Positions 18,773 to 27,557 of a stretch of 64,000 nt of DNA are shown piece after piece. Position 1 is the first letter of the stretch; each line of letters begins with the position of its first letter. Source of the DNA: Raineyella sp. W15-4 (lineage in GTDB: Bacteria; Actinomycetota; Actinomycetes; Propionibacteriales; Propionibacteriaceae); contig NZ_CP137079.1 in assembly GCF_033170155.1 (NCBI RefSeq), positions 3,658,001 through 3,722,000 on the forward strand. Reading direction: 5' to 3'. Under the pieces are notes generated by a model. That model was given only the letters and a program-made list of their open reading frames with translations. It did no database searches and was not told the origin of the DNA. A program made the position numbers and the translations under genes.

Positions 18773-19576
18773 CTACGAGCAGTTGACCACGACCTGGCCG
18801 ACCGCGAAGTCGTTGGCGTACGTCTGGCAGTTGCTTACGATCGGTCCGCCCGAGTAGCACCGGGAGCCGGAGTAGTTGCCGGCGGTCTGGAACGTCCAGT
18901 AGAAGTAGAAGGTGTACTGGCCGGTAGTGGGGGCCGTGTAGGTGAGCACGACGTGGCCTGAACCGTTGGGGCTGTGGGGCGGTGCATCAATCGTGTTTCC
19001 GAGCTGGGCACCACTGGTCCCGACTGGGCTTGTGCCGGCGACGATGTACGTCGATTGGTGGGCGGCCAGGGGGTTGATGCCGTAGGAGATCCAGTCGTAT
19101 GTGAAGGTGTAGGTCTTGCCCGCCACCAGGCAGAAGGTCTTCGCCACGGTGATGGTCGAGTTGGCCTGCGAAGGGTCGCCTTGAGCCACGACGACCGGGC
19201 CGGTCAAGCTCACATTGTTCGAGCTTATGGGCTGGTTAGCCAAGCAGTTGCCCCCGGTGCAGGGGTCAACGAACGGGTGGCCCGCTGTGTAAGAGAAGCC
19301 GTTGTACCAGCCGACGCTCTGATCCGCACCCCCGAAGAAGCTGCCCGTCGTGGACAGCTGCCACCCGTTGTGCGGGCCCGAAGCTGACGACCCGAAGCCG
19401 GTGACGTCCAGGCCGTCGCACGGATTGCACGACCCCGGGCTCGCGGCAAAGGCGGGGAGCGTACTGACCGCGACGACCGCGGGGGTCGCCCAAGCGACCC
19501 CCTTCACCACATTGCGTCGCGATACCCCCCCGGATGCCCGCTTCGTCTCCGAATTATCGGTTTTGGTATGCGTCAT
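18773..19576 (-). CDS. Exported protein with twin-arginine WATP-type signal
   Basis: 267 residues. The N-terminus SRRNVVKGVAWATPAVVAV then a LPAFAAS cleavage-like site is a Tat signal of the layout shared by two other proteins in this window. The mature part (~220 aa) is rich in Ser, Thr, Gly and aromatic residues and has several Cys (CNPC near the mature N-terminus). Strand-like TYTFTYDW and YTFYFYW repeats suggest a beta-sandwich carbohydrate-binding or adhesive domain. I do not recognise the family, and no sorting signal or transmembrane anchor is seen. GGAG lies five bases before the ATG. A tandem 11-bp box lies 129-151 bp upstream. Confidence 0.82.
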   Translation of the reverse strand: MTHTKTDNSETKRASGGVSRRNVVKGVAWATPAVVAVSTLPAFAASPGSCNPCDGLDVTGFGSSASGPHNGWQLSTTGSFFGGADQSVGWYNGFSYTAGHPFVDPCTGGNCLANQPISSNNVSLTGPVVVAQGDPSQANSTITVAKTFCLVAGKTYTFTYDWISYGINPLAAHQSTYIVAGTSPVGTSGAQLGNTIDAPPHSPNGSGHVVLTYTAPTTGQYTFYFYWTFQTAGNYSGSRCYSGGPIVSNCQTYANDFAVGQVVVNCS

Positions 19577-19704
19577 CGTCTCCGTACCCTATTCTTTCGC
19601 GGCACCGAATCCCGATGCAAAGGATCTTCTCGGCGCCTTCCTGAATCCTGAAGATCGCAGGTAGAATATCCGTCAACCAAACGCTGCCCCCACCATTGGC
19701 GGCG

Positions 19705-19727
19705 GAGTTCACCCCAGAGTTCACCCC
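19705..19727 (-). promoter_or_regulatory. Tandem 11-bp surface-regulon box (copy a)
   Basis: GAGTTCACCCC occurs at 19705-19715 and again at 19717-19727 (period 12). On the strand of the gene starting at 19576 it reads GGGGTGAACTC twice. The same arrangement occurs upstream of three other surface-protein genes (20230, 37469, 38561). Confidence 0.65.
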
Positions 19728-20229
19728 GCCCCGGGTCGATCGGTCCACTGACACACCGGCGTAGGCACGAGGACATTCGTGGTCGCACTGGCCGCCAAAG
19801 TCAGGCCACCCCCACGCTGCTCGAGTAGATCAGATTCTTGCCAGTAGACCGAGAGCGCCCCGGCCCCGCCACGACCGGCGCCCGGGCAGCGGTGTGTCGA
19901 CACCCCAGTAACTGCCGCGATCACCCACGCAATCCATCCACGATGGTTCGTCGTCTGACACCTTGGAGCGAGGGGCCGGAAGGATCAGTGATTTAACTCA
20001 GTTCACCTGCGCTCACCCTCACCCACATCAATAGCTTAGGATTTTCCAATCCATTCTCGGCGAATCTTCAGACACCCGGTCAGGTGTGGTCGATCTATAG
20101 CAACAACGCCAGCCCTGGCGGGACTTTTCGGACCACGATTCGCCTCTCCGATGGCCGCGCTTCTCCGGGGCACCTGTCTGATCGGCCGGATCCGGGATGT
20201 CACCGACCTGTGTCAGCCCCCGAAGCCGA

Positions 20230-20252
20230 CGGGTGACATCGGAGGTGAAATT
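20230..20252 (+). promoter_or_regulatory. Tandem 11-bp surface-regulon box (copy d)
   Basis: On the minus strand the two units read AATTTCACCTC and GATGTCACCCG with a one-base spacer, period 12. The orientation relative to the gene (start 20465) is the same as at the other three loci. This is the most degenerate copy. Confidence 0.55.
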
Positions 20253-20285
20253 CCGCACTGGGGACAGGGTGGGGTCGCGCCCGGT

Positions 20286-20304
20286 GGTGGGATGCCGATA
20301 TCGA
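20286..20304 (+). promoter_or_regulatory. Second conserved box of the surface regulon (copy d)
   Basis: GGTGGGATGCCGATATCGA lies 33 bp downstream of the tandem box. Near-identical boxes lie 34 bp from the tandem box at 37416-37434 and 38507-38526, always in the same orientation relative to the gene. Confidence 0.65.
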
Positions 20305-20464
20305 ACAAGTGTCGTCCGCTCGCGCTCCGGGATCCGTGCGAGCGGACGACGCCTGGGCGGACGAACAGTCGGGTCTCTGCGGGGGCGCGCAGGAGATTGA
20401 CGAGCAAGAACTCGGGGAAGAGGGGATCGATGCATTCCACTCGGCCATCCGACGGAGCGGTTCG

Positions 20465-21187
20465 ATGAACGGAAGTGCCTTCGACGCGACTCCTCCGTCG
20501 GGCGGTGGTCGGACCCGACGACGCAAACCGGCCGCAGGCACCGCCTGGGAGACTCCCGTCGTCGTCGCGGTGAGCAAGGCGCCGGAGATCGCAGCCTCGC
20601 CTCAGACGGTGGGTCTCAGCGGTTCGGTCACCATCGGCCAGACCTGCGGCAGGATGAGCAACACGCTTGAGATCATCGGTCGCGGCAACCGCATCGGCGG
20701 AGGGGATGGTGATGGCCTGTGGGTCTTCGGCGGTCGAAGCTCCCGTTCCACCATCACCGATGCCACAATATGCTTCTACTTCTCAGTCTCGGACCTCACA
20801 TTCAGTGCCTCAGCCGAGGACTCCGGATGGACCGCGCTGGTCAGGACCGGCACAACACCCACGATCAATGGCCTCACGGCCTACCGGACCAACTACGACG
20901 GAAGGTGGACCTGGGACTCCGCTCGTCGAATCTGGACGACGGATGGCTGTCCACGGTTCACTGCGTCGTACACCGGTCCGCGCGTCCAGAAGCAGGCGTA
21001 CGTACGACGTAGTGTGACGATCAACGGACGTGTCACGTCCTTCGGGGCCCAGAGTTGCGTGATCACCGAACTCCCCGTCGTCGATACGGCACCGATCCAC
21101 TCCACCCCGGCGGTGAGAGGCCCGTCCCGGGCACTCAGACCGCCACCGAACAGCCCGCTGACAGACCGAGAGCCGGACGCGGTGTGA
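20465..21187 (+). CDS. Exported protein homologue with degenerate Tat-like signal
   Basis: 240 residues from ATG 20465, which has GGAG seven bases upstream. The mature domain is clearly related to the protein at 37815-38429: both have a G-x-C-G start, GGGD..GLWVF, ITDATxxFY, LTF.A....SGW and VTINGxVT segments. The signal keeps the shared layout (TRRRKPAAGTAWETPVVVAV) but its core is broken by Pro, Lys and Glu, so export may be weak or lost. A ~30-residue Pro-rich C-terminal tail is extra. No catalytic motif is recognised. It may be a decaying duplicate; the frame is intact. Confidence 0.72.
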   Translation: MNGSAFDATPPSGGGRTRRRKPAAGTAWETPVVVAVSKAPEIAASPQTVGLSGSVTIGQTCGRMSNTLEIIGRGNRIGGGDGDGLWVFGGRSSRSTITDATICFYFSVSDLTFSASAEDSGWTALVRTGTTPTINGLTAYRTNYDGRWTWDSARRIWTTDGCPRFTASYTGPRVQKQAYVRRSVTINGRVTSFGAQSCVITELPVVDTAPIHSTPAVRGPSRALRPPPNSPLTDREPDAV

Positions 21188-21813
21188 GGCGTCCACCCGG
21201 TCCCGGGCTTCACCGGTTACGCCCAGGATCTCCCTCGGCTTGAGCGTCGCCGCCGATCGAGTCTCTTGACCCGTTCGCCGTTGTCATCTCGGGATCGGCC
21301 GGAGGTGACCGAGAGTTGTGCACAGCACGTGTGGAAATGCCATATCTGGTCGCGGCTGTCAAGCCTCCAAAGGGTCCATAGACCAGCTGCACATGTGGTC
21401 TGATGATTGCTCCGGCTGAGTTTTCATCCACTCCCCAGCGCGTGCGGAATCCCTTGTCAGAGCGGTGTCGGGGAAGGTCTGACCGATCCTCGTGGCAGGC
21501 AGTCCACAAGTTGTCCCCCTGCCCGGTGAGAGTCTCCACAAGCCGTCCCCGGTTGTCCACATCCCCTGTGGACAACCGGGGTGGCGGACTACCTCGCGAG
21601 CGTCTACGGTGGAGCTCCGCCGGTCCCCAGGGAGCAGCGGAGGTGGACCCCCGACGGCCCGAGAGGGGCGGTCCGGCGGCAGGTTCCAGGCGCCGTCTCC
21701 GACAGCGATCCGTACGTCGCCTGCCGTCGTACCGAAGGGTCGTACGGGAGGACTGTCAGAGCCCGTACCTAGGGTCGGTCCCAGCAGTGGGCAGTGTCGG
21801 AAGAGGGGGAGTC
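21188..21813. other. dnaB upstream region with DnaA-box-like cluster
   Basis: 626 bp without a gene. Matches to the actinobacterial DnaA box (TTGTCCACA) are: exact at 21553-21561 and, inverted, 21567-21575; one mismatch at 21316-21324 (TTGTGCACA); looser at 21500-21508 and 21532-21540. There is no AT-rich unwinding stretch and no dnaA or dnaN nearby. Confidence 0.55.
21547..21581. repeat. Perfect 15-bp inverted repeat made of two DnaA boxes
   Basis: CCCCGGTTGTCCACA (21547-21561) and its exact complement TGTGGACAACCGGGG (21567-21581) flank a 5-bp spacer. Each arm contains TTGTCCACA. It lies 233 bp before dnaB and could bind DnaA or act as a transcript hairpin. Confidence 0.7.
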
Positions 21814-23190
21814 ATGGGTGTCGTCGGGCTGGAGCAGGCCTGGAACGCCGACCATCGGGAGCCCGGGCCGGGGCCGGATCGTCAGCCGCCGCAGGATCTG
21901 GTCGCCGAGCAGAGCGTGCTGGGCGCGATGATGATCTCCAAGGACGCCATCGCCGAGGTCATCGAGCTTGTCCGCAGCGACGACTTCTACAAGCCCGCCC
22001 ACGAGTTGATCTTCGACGCGATCGTGCACCTGTACTCCCTCGGCGAGCCCGCCGACGCGATCACCGTGGCCGAACAACTGACCAAGCGCGGCGACATCGC
22101 CCGGGTCGGCGGCCACACCTACCTCTACGATCTGGTCGCCTCCGTCTCTGTCGCCGCGAACGCCGGCTACTACGCCCAGATCGTCCGCGACAAGGCGGTG
22201 CTGCGCCGCCTGGTGCAGGCCTCGATCAAGATCGCCCAGCTCGGCTACAACGCCGAGGGCGACGTCGACGACATCGTCGACGAGGCCCAGGCCACCATGT
22301 ACGCCATCGCCGACCGGCGCACCACCGAGGACTACAAGCCGCTGGAGCAGCTGATCGAGCCGACGATGGACGAGATGGAGCTGATCGAGGCTCAGGGTGG
22401 GGTGATGAGCGGCGTCCCCACCGGCTTCGCCGAGCTCGACGAGCTGACCGCGGGTCTGCACTCCGGGCAGATGATCATCATCGCCGCCCGACCGGGCATG
22501 GGGAAGTCGACGCTGGGGCTGGACATCTGTCGCTCCGCCTCGATCAAGCACGGGCTGACCTCGTGCATCTTCTCCCTGGAGATGAGCCAGACCGAGATCA
22601 CCATGCGGATGCTCTCGGCCGAAGCATCGGTGCCGCTGTCGCACATGCGCCAGGGCACCATGTCGAGCGACGAGTGGGACCGGGTCTCCGGCAAGGCCAG
22701 CCTGATCGGGTCCGCGCCGCTGTATGTGGACGACTCCCCCAACCTGACGATGATGGAGATCCGCGCCAAGGCACGCCGACTCAAGCAGCAGCACGACCTG
22801 AAGCTGATCGTGCTCGACTACCTGCAGCTGATGAGCTCCGGCAAGAAGGTCGAGTCCCGCCAGCTGGAGGTCTCCGAGTTCTCCCGGCAGATGAAGCTGC
22901 TCGCCAAGGAGCTCGAGCTGCCGGTGATCGCCATCTCGCAGCTGAACCGTAACCCGGAGAAGCGGGACGACAAGCGCCCGTCGGTCTCCGACCTGCGTGA
23001 GTCCGGTTCGCTGGAGCAGGACGCGGACGTGATCATCCTCGTCCACCGCGACGACTACTACAACAAGGACGACTCCGACCGGGTCGGCGAGGCCGACATC
23101 ATCGTCGCCAAGCACCGCAACGGCCCCACCAAGACCGTGACGGTGGCCTTCCAGGGCCACTACTCACGGTTCACCGACATGGCGCACTGA
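21814..23190 (+). CDS. dnaB: Replicative DNA helicase DnaB
   Basis: 458 residues, normal for DnaB without an intein. The N-terminal domain (PPQDLVAEQSVLGAMMISKDAI) and RecA-like motor are complete: Walker A ARPGMGKST, Walker B LIVLDYLQLM, motif H4 SDLRESGSLEQDAD and the C-terminal VAKHRNGPT. ATG 21814 has GAGGGGGAG just upstream. The hexameric helicase unwinds DNA at the replication fork. In many actinobacteria dnaB sits near rpsF-ssb-rpsR-rplI. Here it is instead flanked by an exported-protein gene and a restriction-island remnant, suggesting rearrangement around it. Confidence 0.96.
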   Translation: MGVVGLEQAWNADHREPGPGPDRQPPQDLVAEQSVLGAMMISKDAIAEVIELVRSDDFYKPAHELIFDAIVHLYSLGEPADAITVAEQLTKRGDIARVGGHTYLYDLVASVSVAANAGYYAQIVRDKAVLRRLVQASIKIAQLGYNAEGDVDDIVDEAQATMYAIADRRTTEDYKPLEQLIEPTMDEMELIEAQGGVMSGVPTGFAELDELTAGLHSGQMIIIAARPGMGKSTLGLDICRSASIKHGLTSCIFSLEMSQTEITMRMLSAEASVPLSHMRQGTMSSDEWDRVSGKASLIGSAPLYVDDSPNLTMMEIRAKARRLKQQHDLKLIVLDYLQLMSSGKKVESRQLEVSEFSRQMKLLAKELELPVIAISQLNRNPEKRDDKRPSVSDLRESGSLEQDADVIILVHRDDYYNKDDSDRVGEADIIVAKHRNGPTKTVTVAFQGHYSRFTDMAH

Positions 23191-23195
23191 CGACA

Positions 23196-23242
23196 CGCGG
23201 TGCCGACCTCGCAGCGCTCACGCCGCGCCGCTCGGCACCGCG
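23196..23242. terminator. Hairpin between convergent dnaB and hsdR remnant
   Basis: CGCGGTGCCGA (23196-23206) pairs perfectly with TCGGCACCGCG (23232-23242) over a 25-base loop, starting five bases after the dnaB stop. It is GC-rich without a T-run. Confidence 0.5.
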
Positions 23243-25240
23243 CGAGCATTCATGTTCCGGAGGATGTCGACAATGACGTCGACGTCCTCCGGGAAGATCG
23301 CGTCGACAAGACCGTGGTCGACGTACGGCGACTCGTAGAGCCGGGCCGGCTTCATTACCCCGTTGGCGGTGAGCTCGTCGACGATCAGCGACCCGAACGG
23401 ATCTGCTCGACGGAGAACTTCGACTCATCCAGGAAGCCCGCGACGGCCTCGTTGACAGCGGACCGGTCCAACCCAACAAGTGAGCGGATGAACGGGCCGA
23501 GCGCACCCGCACGCTCGGTCACCCACGCGAGGTCTACCTGCTGGTCGCCGCCGGACGCGACGAGCATCCCCGCAAGCGAGCCGAGGTCGTCGGCGGTGAG
23601 TTGCTCGTTGCGGCGCAATCGTTGCAGCGCGACATGGTCCCTGTGCTGCCGCAGATAGGCCTGTGCCTTGGCGCGGAACCGCTCCCAGTTCATCCCCGAG
23701 GTCGCCTGCGGCAGGTCGACCACCGTCGGCTCGTCCAGGGTGTCCTCGAAGTCGGTGTAGACCGGGCTCTGCCGCGTCTTCTCGACGAACCGTACGAGGT
23801 CGCGCAGCCGCAGCCGCATGACCTCGAGCATCGGCAGGGTGACGTCGACCCACCACTCGTCGCCGGCCACCTCATCGAGGAACGGCAGCTGCTCGGCCAC
23901 CGACGGGATGGTCTTCTTCGGCAGCAGTGCGGTCGCGATGGCCTGGATGGCCTCGCGGATCCGCTCGGCGGCGACGGCGTCGCCGTCGGAGCTGGGCGAG
24001 CTGTCGCCGCAGCTGCAGCGACCCTTCAGAGCCGGGCAGGTCCTGGCTGAAGTAGTCGAGGTTGCCGCAGAAGTCGAAGACGAGGAAGTCCTTCTTGTCC
24101 TCACCCGGGCGAACTCGCCGCCGTACTCGGGGTAGGCGACGTTGAACCGTTGCGCGATGAACTCGGCGTGGGCCTGGTTCCTCGCGAAGACGATGGTCTT
24201 GCCGAGCCGATCGCCGCCGGCGACCTTGTAGCCCTGCGACATCAGGGTGGCGAGGACCTTGTCGACGGTGTCCTCGTTGAAGGGGAAGCGGTTGATCTCC
24301 TCGGAATCGATGGCCTCCAGCGGGCCGTCGTCGCCCCAGTCCAGGGCGTCCCACTCGTCCTTCTCCTCCTCGGAGAGCTCGTCGTAGCGGATACCGGAGC
24401 GAAGGAACTTCGTCCCGACCGACACCCCGAGTGGCGGCACCAGGAATCCGTCGCCGACCGCCTCGTCAAGGCCGTACGCGTCGGTCGGGACGCCGTCCTC
24501 GAGCTGGAACAACCGGTAGGTGTTGTGGTCGACCTCGTCCTTCGGCGTCGCGGTCAGTCCGACAAGGTAGGAGTCGAACCATTCAGAGATCGCCCGGTAT
24601 TTCTGGTAGACGGAGCGGTGCGCCTCGTCGATGACGATCAGGTCGACGTAGCCCGGCCCGAACCGACGGTCACTGTCGTCGCCGCGGTCCAACTCGGCGT
24701 TGATCAGGTTCATGATCGTCGGGTAGGTGGAGGCTTACACCCGTCCGTCGACGGTCTTCTCGGTGACCAAATTGACGGTCGTGACCGACGGCAGGTGGGC
24801 CTTGAACGCGTCGACCGCCTGGTTGACCAGTGCCGTACGGTCGGCCAGGAAGAGCACGCGCTTGACCCAGTTGGCCTTCATCAGCTGGTCGACCAGCGCG
24901 ATCACCGTACGGGTCTTGCCGGCGCCGGAGGCCATCACCAACAGCACCTCGCGCTGGCGCTTGTCGAGGGCGGCGTCGATCGCCTTGATGGCGCGGGTCT
25001 GGTAGTAGCGCCCGACGATGTCGGCATCGACAGGAGCTCCCGCCAGCGGCCGGCGGGTCGCGCGCCGCTGGATCATCAGTTCCAGTTCGTCGCGGGTGAA
25101 GAAGCCCTGGATCTCACGCGGCGGGTAGCCGGAGTCGCCGAAGGCGGCGTCGTCCCAGATCCAGTGCTGGTAGCCGTTGCTGCAGTAGTTCACCGGTCGA
25201 CGGCCATACGCGGCCTCCAGGCACTCGACCAGACTGGGGC
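23218..25240 (-). pseudogene. hsdR: Type I restriction subunit HsdR, multiply disrupted
   Basis: Homology to type I R subunits (EcoR124-like C-terminal architecture) runs from about 25240 to a stop at 23218-23220. Visible pieces are the helicase Walker A region (VLLVMASGAGKTRTVIAL), DEAH box (IVIDEAHRSVYQ), and C-terminal GDEWWVDVTLPMLEVMRLRLR. Lesions: the N-terminal nuclease domain is missing; TAA at 24735-24737 replaces the expected Tyr in V-x-ASTYPT; near 24110 FARV is joined out of frame to EDKKDFLVFDFCGN, deleting helicase motifs V-VI; a second deletion and frameshift follow PGSEGS near 24020; and one base is lost near 23393 (EQIR then SLIVDEL). It cannot make a functional restriction subunit. 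Confidence 0.88.
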
Positions 25241-25277
25241 CGCGCCGACGTCCTGTGCCGCCAGGCTCCCGCGGACG

Positions 25278-25292
25278 TAGGATTGAGTCCTA
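25278..25292 (+). promoter_or_regulatory. Candidate ParD operator
   Basis: TAGGATTGAGTCCTA has 5-bp inverted arms (TAGGA/TCCTA) and lies 20 bp before the antitoxin start, where ribbon-helix-helix antitoxins usually autoregulate. Confidence 0.4.
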
Positions 25293-25311
25293 TCGAGAGT
25301 GAGACCCGATC

Positions 25312-25596
25312 ATGCGCACTACGAAGCAACTCAGCATCACCCTTCCCATCGGCATGGCCGAGGCGCTGAAGGAACGCGTCACATCTGGCGCCTACGCGAG
25401 CGAGAGCGAGGTCGTTCGGGATGGCCTCCGTGCGCTGTTCGCGCGCGAGGAAGCCATCGAAAACTGGCTGCGCACCGAGGTTGTCGCCTCGTACGACGAG
25501 TTGCGAGCTGATCCCTCGCAGGCGATCAGCTCGGCTGATATGCGTGCGCACCTCGCGGAGCTGCATGCCCACCGTCTCGGAAAACAGGACTCGTGA
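25312..25596 (+). CDS. parD: ParD-like ribbon-helix-helix antitoxin
   Basis: 94 residues. The N-terminal ribbon-helix-helix (KQLSITLPIGMAEALKERVTSGAYASESEVVRDGLRAL) matches ParD/CC2985-type antitoxins. The acidic C-terminal half would wrap the toxin. It overlaps the toxin gene by four bases (GTGA), the standard type II arrangement. The module sits where the N-terminal part of hsdR should be, so its arrival or the flanking deletion may have broken hsdR. Confidence 0.87.
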   Translation: MRTTKQLSITLPIGMAEALKERVTSGAYASESEVVRDGLRALFAREEAIENWLRTEVVASYDELRADPSQAISSADMRAHLAELHAHRLGKQDS

Positions 25597-25907
25597 CCCG
25601 GCGCGTCGTCTACTCACCACGCGCCCAGGAGCAGCTCGATCGTCTCTACCTCTGGATCGCCGAACAGTCGGGCTTGCCCGACCGGGCAGAGTGCTACGTC
25701 TCTGCGATCCTCGGGTACTGTGATGGCTTGGCCGAGTTCCCGATGATCGGAATCGCCCGAGACGACCTGCGGGCAGGGCTGCGCACGATCGGCTTCCTAC
25801 ACCGTGCGGTCATCACGTTCGCGGTTCATGAAACTGCTATCGAAATCCACGGCGTCTATTACGGCGGCCAGGACTACGAATCACTGATTGCGGATGAGAA
25901 CAGTTGA
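25593..25907 (+). CDS. parE: RelE/ParE-family toxin
   Basis: 104 residues with the ParE fold signatures VVYSPRAQEQLDRLYLWIAEQSG, AEFPMIGIARDDLRAGLRTIGF and IEIHGVYYGGQDY. ParE proteins poison gyrase while RelE proteins cleave mRNA at the ribosome. Presence beside a ParD antitoxin favours the first, but sequence alone does not settle it. The GTG start overlaps the antitoxin stop. The frame is intact, unlike the restriction genes around it. Confidence 0.87.
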   Translation: MTRRVVYSPRAQEQLDRLYLWIAEQSGLPDRAECYVSAILGYCDGLAEFPMIGIARDDLRAGLRTIGFLHRAVITFAVHETAIEIHGVYYGGQDYESLIADENS

Positions 25908-25928
25908 GAACTGTCCGCAGCGTACACC

Positions 25929-26294
25929 TCAGTCCGCAGCTGGAGGCTCGCCGAGCTCTTCCACTCTCGATGCCCAAGCATCACTAGCCTGGGCTGGGCA
26001 TTGGCCCCAGGCCCCTCGTGACGCCGCCTCAGCACGGATCCGTTGACGTACGCCGTCGATGTCGAGGGAGGGGACCCCAGAACCCTCCGCCAGCGCACGC
26101 CCGGGTGCCTTGACTGTGACGTGGACGTCGACGGTCTCGAATGGGACGTCGAGCCACGCAGCGGCGACGCTCTGGGCTTCATACTCAACCTCGGCAAGGG
26201 TGTGAGCCTGACCACCGGTCCCGAGTGCGGGGATTTCGAACACCCACCAGGGACCCTCGCGCTCAGCAGTAACCTCAAACGTTCGCACGTTCAT
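25929..26294 (-). CDS. HicB-like small protein, possibly with degenerate C-terminus
   Basis: 121 residues. The first ~60 (VTAEREGPWWVFEIPALG, then a helix EVEYEAQSVAAAWLDV) resemble the HicB-like antitoxin fold. Family members often carry a C-terminal DNA-binding helix-turn-helix; here the tail from about residue 70 does not look like one and may be frameshifted. No HicA toxin gene lies beside it. Codon use and GC content are lower than in the neighbouring housekeeping genes, in keeping with an acquired island. It follows mrr on the same strand after 46 bp. Confidence 0.6.
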   Translation of the reverse strand: MNVRTFEVTAEREGPWWVFEIPALGTGGQAHTLAEVEYEAQSVAAAWLDVPFETVDVHVTVKAPGRALAEGSGVPSLDIDGVRQRIRAEAASRGAWGQCPAQASDAWASRVEELGEPPAAD

Positions 26295-26340
26295 CGGCGC
26301 TTCCTTCCGCGCAACCGCTCCTGCAGCAATTCCACACCTG

Positions 26341-27279
26341 CTACTCGAAGAAGTCCTCGTCGATCTCGACGATCTGGATGGTCTGCTTGACCTGGACGCC
26401 GACGCCGTAGCGGATCATCAGGCGGGTGAGCCGTTCGCCGTCGATCAGCACGACGCGGGTCGGGACCGATTCCGCGTACGACCGCGCCCCGTCACTGAAC
26501 ATGCTGGTGGTGATGAAGACGCCCTGATTGGCCTGGTTGCCGGCGAGCGCGCCGACGAACGCCTGGATCGCCGGCCGGCCCACGCTGTTGTCGGGCGCGT
26601 AGCGCTTGGCTTGAACGTAGATCCGCGACAGACCAAGCGCGTCCTGGTCGATGATGCCGTCGATACCGCCGTCGTTGGACAGTTGCGTACGGGTGGCGGC
26701 GCCCTCCGCCCCGCCGTAGCCCATCTTCATCAGCAGGTCGAGCACGGCCTGCTCGAAGAAGACCGGTTCCTGGGCGTGGATCCTGGTCAACAGTTCGTCG
26801 GCCACATCCGCGGTGATCCGCGCGATGCCGGCCTCGATCTGCTCCTGCGGGTCGAGCACCGATTCGGCCGTCTCGACCTCGACGAGCTCAGCGGTCGGCA
26901 GCCCAGCCGGCGGTGGGAAGGCGGCATTGAACGCCTTCCAGGTGTGCGAGGCGTTGTCCTCACCAGCCAGCCGCCGAAGATCCCTCTCCGTGATCCCGTC
27001 CGGATGGTCATCGAGCAACCTCCGGCCGACCTCCGTGATGCGATAGTGAGCCCGCGAGGTGCGCTCGATCGCCCGGGCGCGGGTCAGGTACGACAGCGCC
27101 CAACTGGCACGGTTGAGCCACTGTTCTTGACCGGACGGGATCATGATCTGACGCTGCTCGTCGGTCAGCCCGAGCGACTCGGCGGCACCCTCGACGATGC
27201 TGCGATTACGCCGGATCTCGCCGTCGAGGAGCACCCGGAGGGACGGAGCCATGTACTGATCCCAGGTCGGAGCGGACAT
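26341..27279 (-). CDS. mrr: Mrr-type restriction endonuclease
   Basis: 312 residues. The N-terminal half is an Mrr winged-helix domain (LTDEQRQIMIPSGQEQWLNRASWALSYLTRARAIER). The C-terminal half is a PD-(D/E)xK-like Mrr nuclease core: MGYGGAEGAATRTQLSNDGGIDGIID, then IYVQAKRY (Asp and Gln-x-Lys catalytic positions) and GVFITTSMFSDGA. Mrr enzymes cleave DNA carrying foreign methylation. The frame is intact. Its ATG overlaps the stop of an hsdS remnant (TGATG), so it was once the next gene of a type I operon and is now the only apparently functional nuclease of the island. Confidence 0.9.
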   Translation of the reverse strand: MSAPTWDQYMAPSLRVLLDGEIRRNRSIVEGAAESLGLTDEQRQIMIPSGQEQWLNRASWALSYLTRARAIERTSRAHYRITEVGRRLLDDHPDGITERDLRRLAGEDNASHTWKAFNAAFPPPAGLPTAELVEVETAESVLDPQEQIEAGIARITADVADELLTRIHAQEPVFFEQAVLDLLMKMGYGGAEGAATRTQLSNDGGIDGIIDQDALGLSRIYVQAKRYAPDNSVGRPAIQAFVGALAGNQANQGVFITTSMFSDGARSYAESVPTRVVLIDGERLTRLMIRYGVGVQVKQTIQIVEIDEDFFE

Positions 27280-27512
27280 CAGAGCTCTCCGCGGAAGGCG
27301 TGGGCCCGGAGGGCGTCGTCGGCCGCGAGAGCACGCTGTACGGCGGCGCGCCGAGCACTTACCTCCTTCACCCGCTCAAGGTAGATCTGCTGTATTTCGA
27401 GCGGGGGCACCCCGACCGGCAGCGCCTTCAATTGGGTCATGTTGATGGATGCGATCCCGGTGGTCTGCTTTGCGGCGCTGTCGATCTTGCTCTTGAGCTC
27501 ACCCGTAATCAC
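27279..27512 (-). pseudogene. hsdS: HsdS specificity subunit remnant (C-terminal fragment)
   Basis: 77 residues matching the C-terminal end of type I S subunits: TGIASINMTQLKALPVGVPPLEIQQIYLERV followed by a coiled helix. Full HsdS is about 400 residues with two target-recognition domains, none of which remain. No hsdM is present. Upstream DNA changes abruptly to the DUF218 protein gene, so the left part of the R-M operon has been deleted. Confidence 0.78.
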
Positions 27513-27557
27513 ACCGGCACTGTAGTGGCCTCCTCAGACAGCCCGGACGAGGCGAGG

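Larger units (their letters stand above)
19577..20464. other. Divergent control region between two exported-protein genes
   Basis: 888 bp without a convincing gene. Its base composition is visibly less GC-rich than neighbouring coding DNA. It holds the tandem box for the left gene (19705-19727), the inverted-orientation box for the right gene (20230-20252), and the second conserved box (20286-20304). A TATTCT hexamer on the minus strand near 19669-19664 could be a -10. The middle (about 19740-20220) shows nothing I can assign. Confidence 0.5.

Noticed and set aside
21188-21813. Chromosomal replication origin near dnaB
   Set aside because: DnaA-like boxes are present, but there is no dnaA or dnaN, no AT-rich unwinding region and too few exact boxes.
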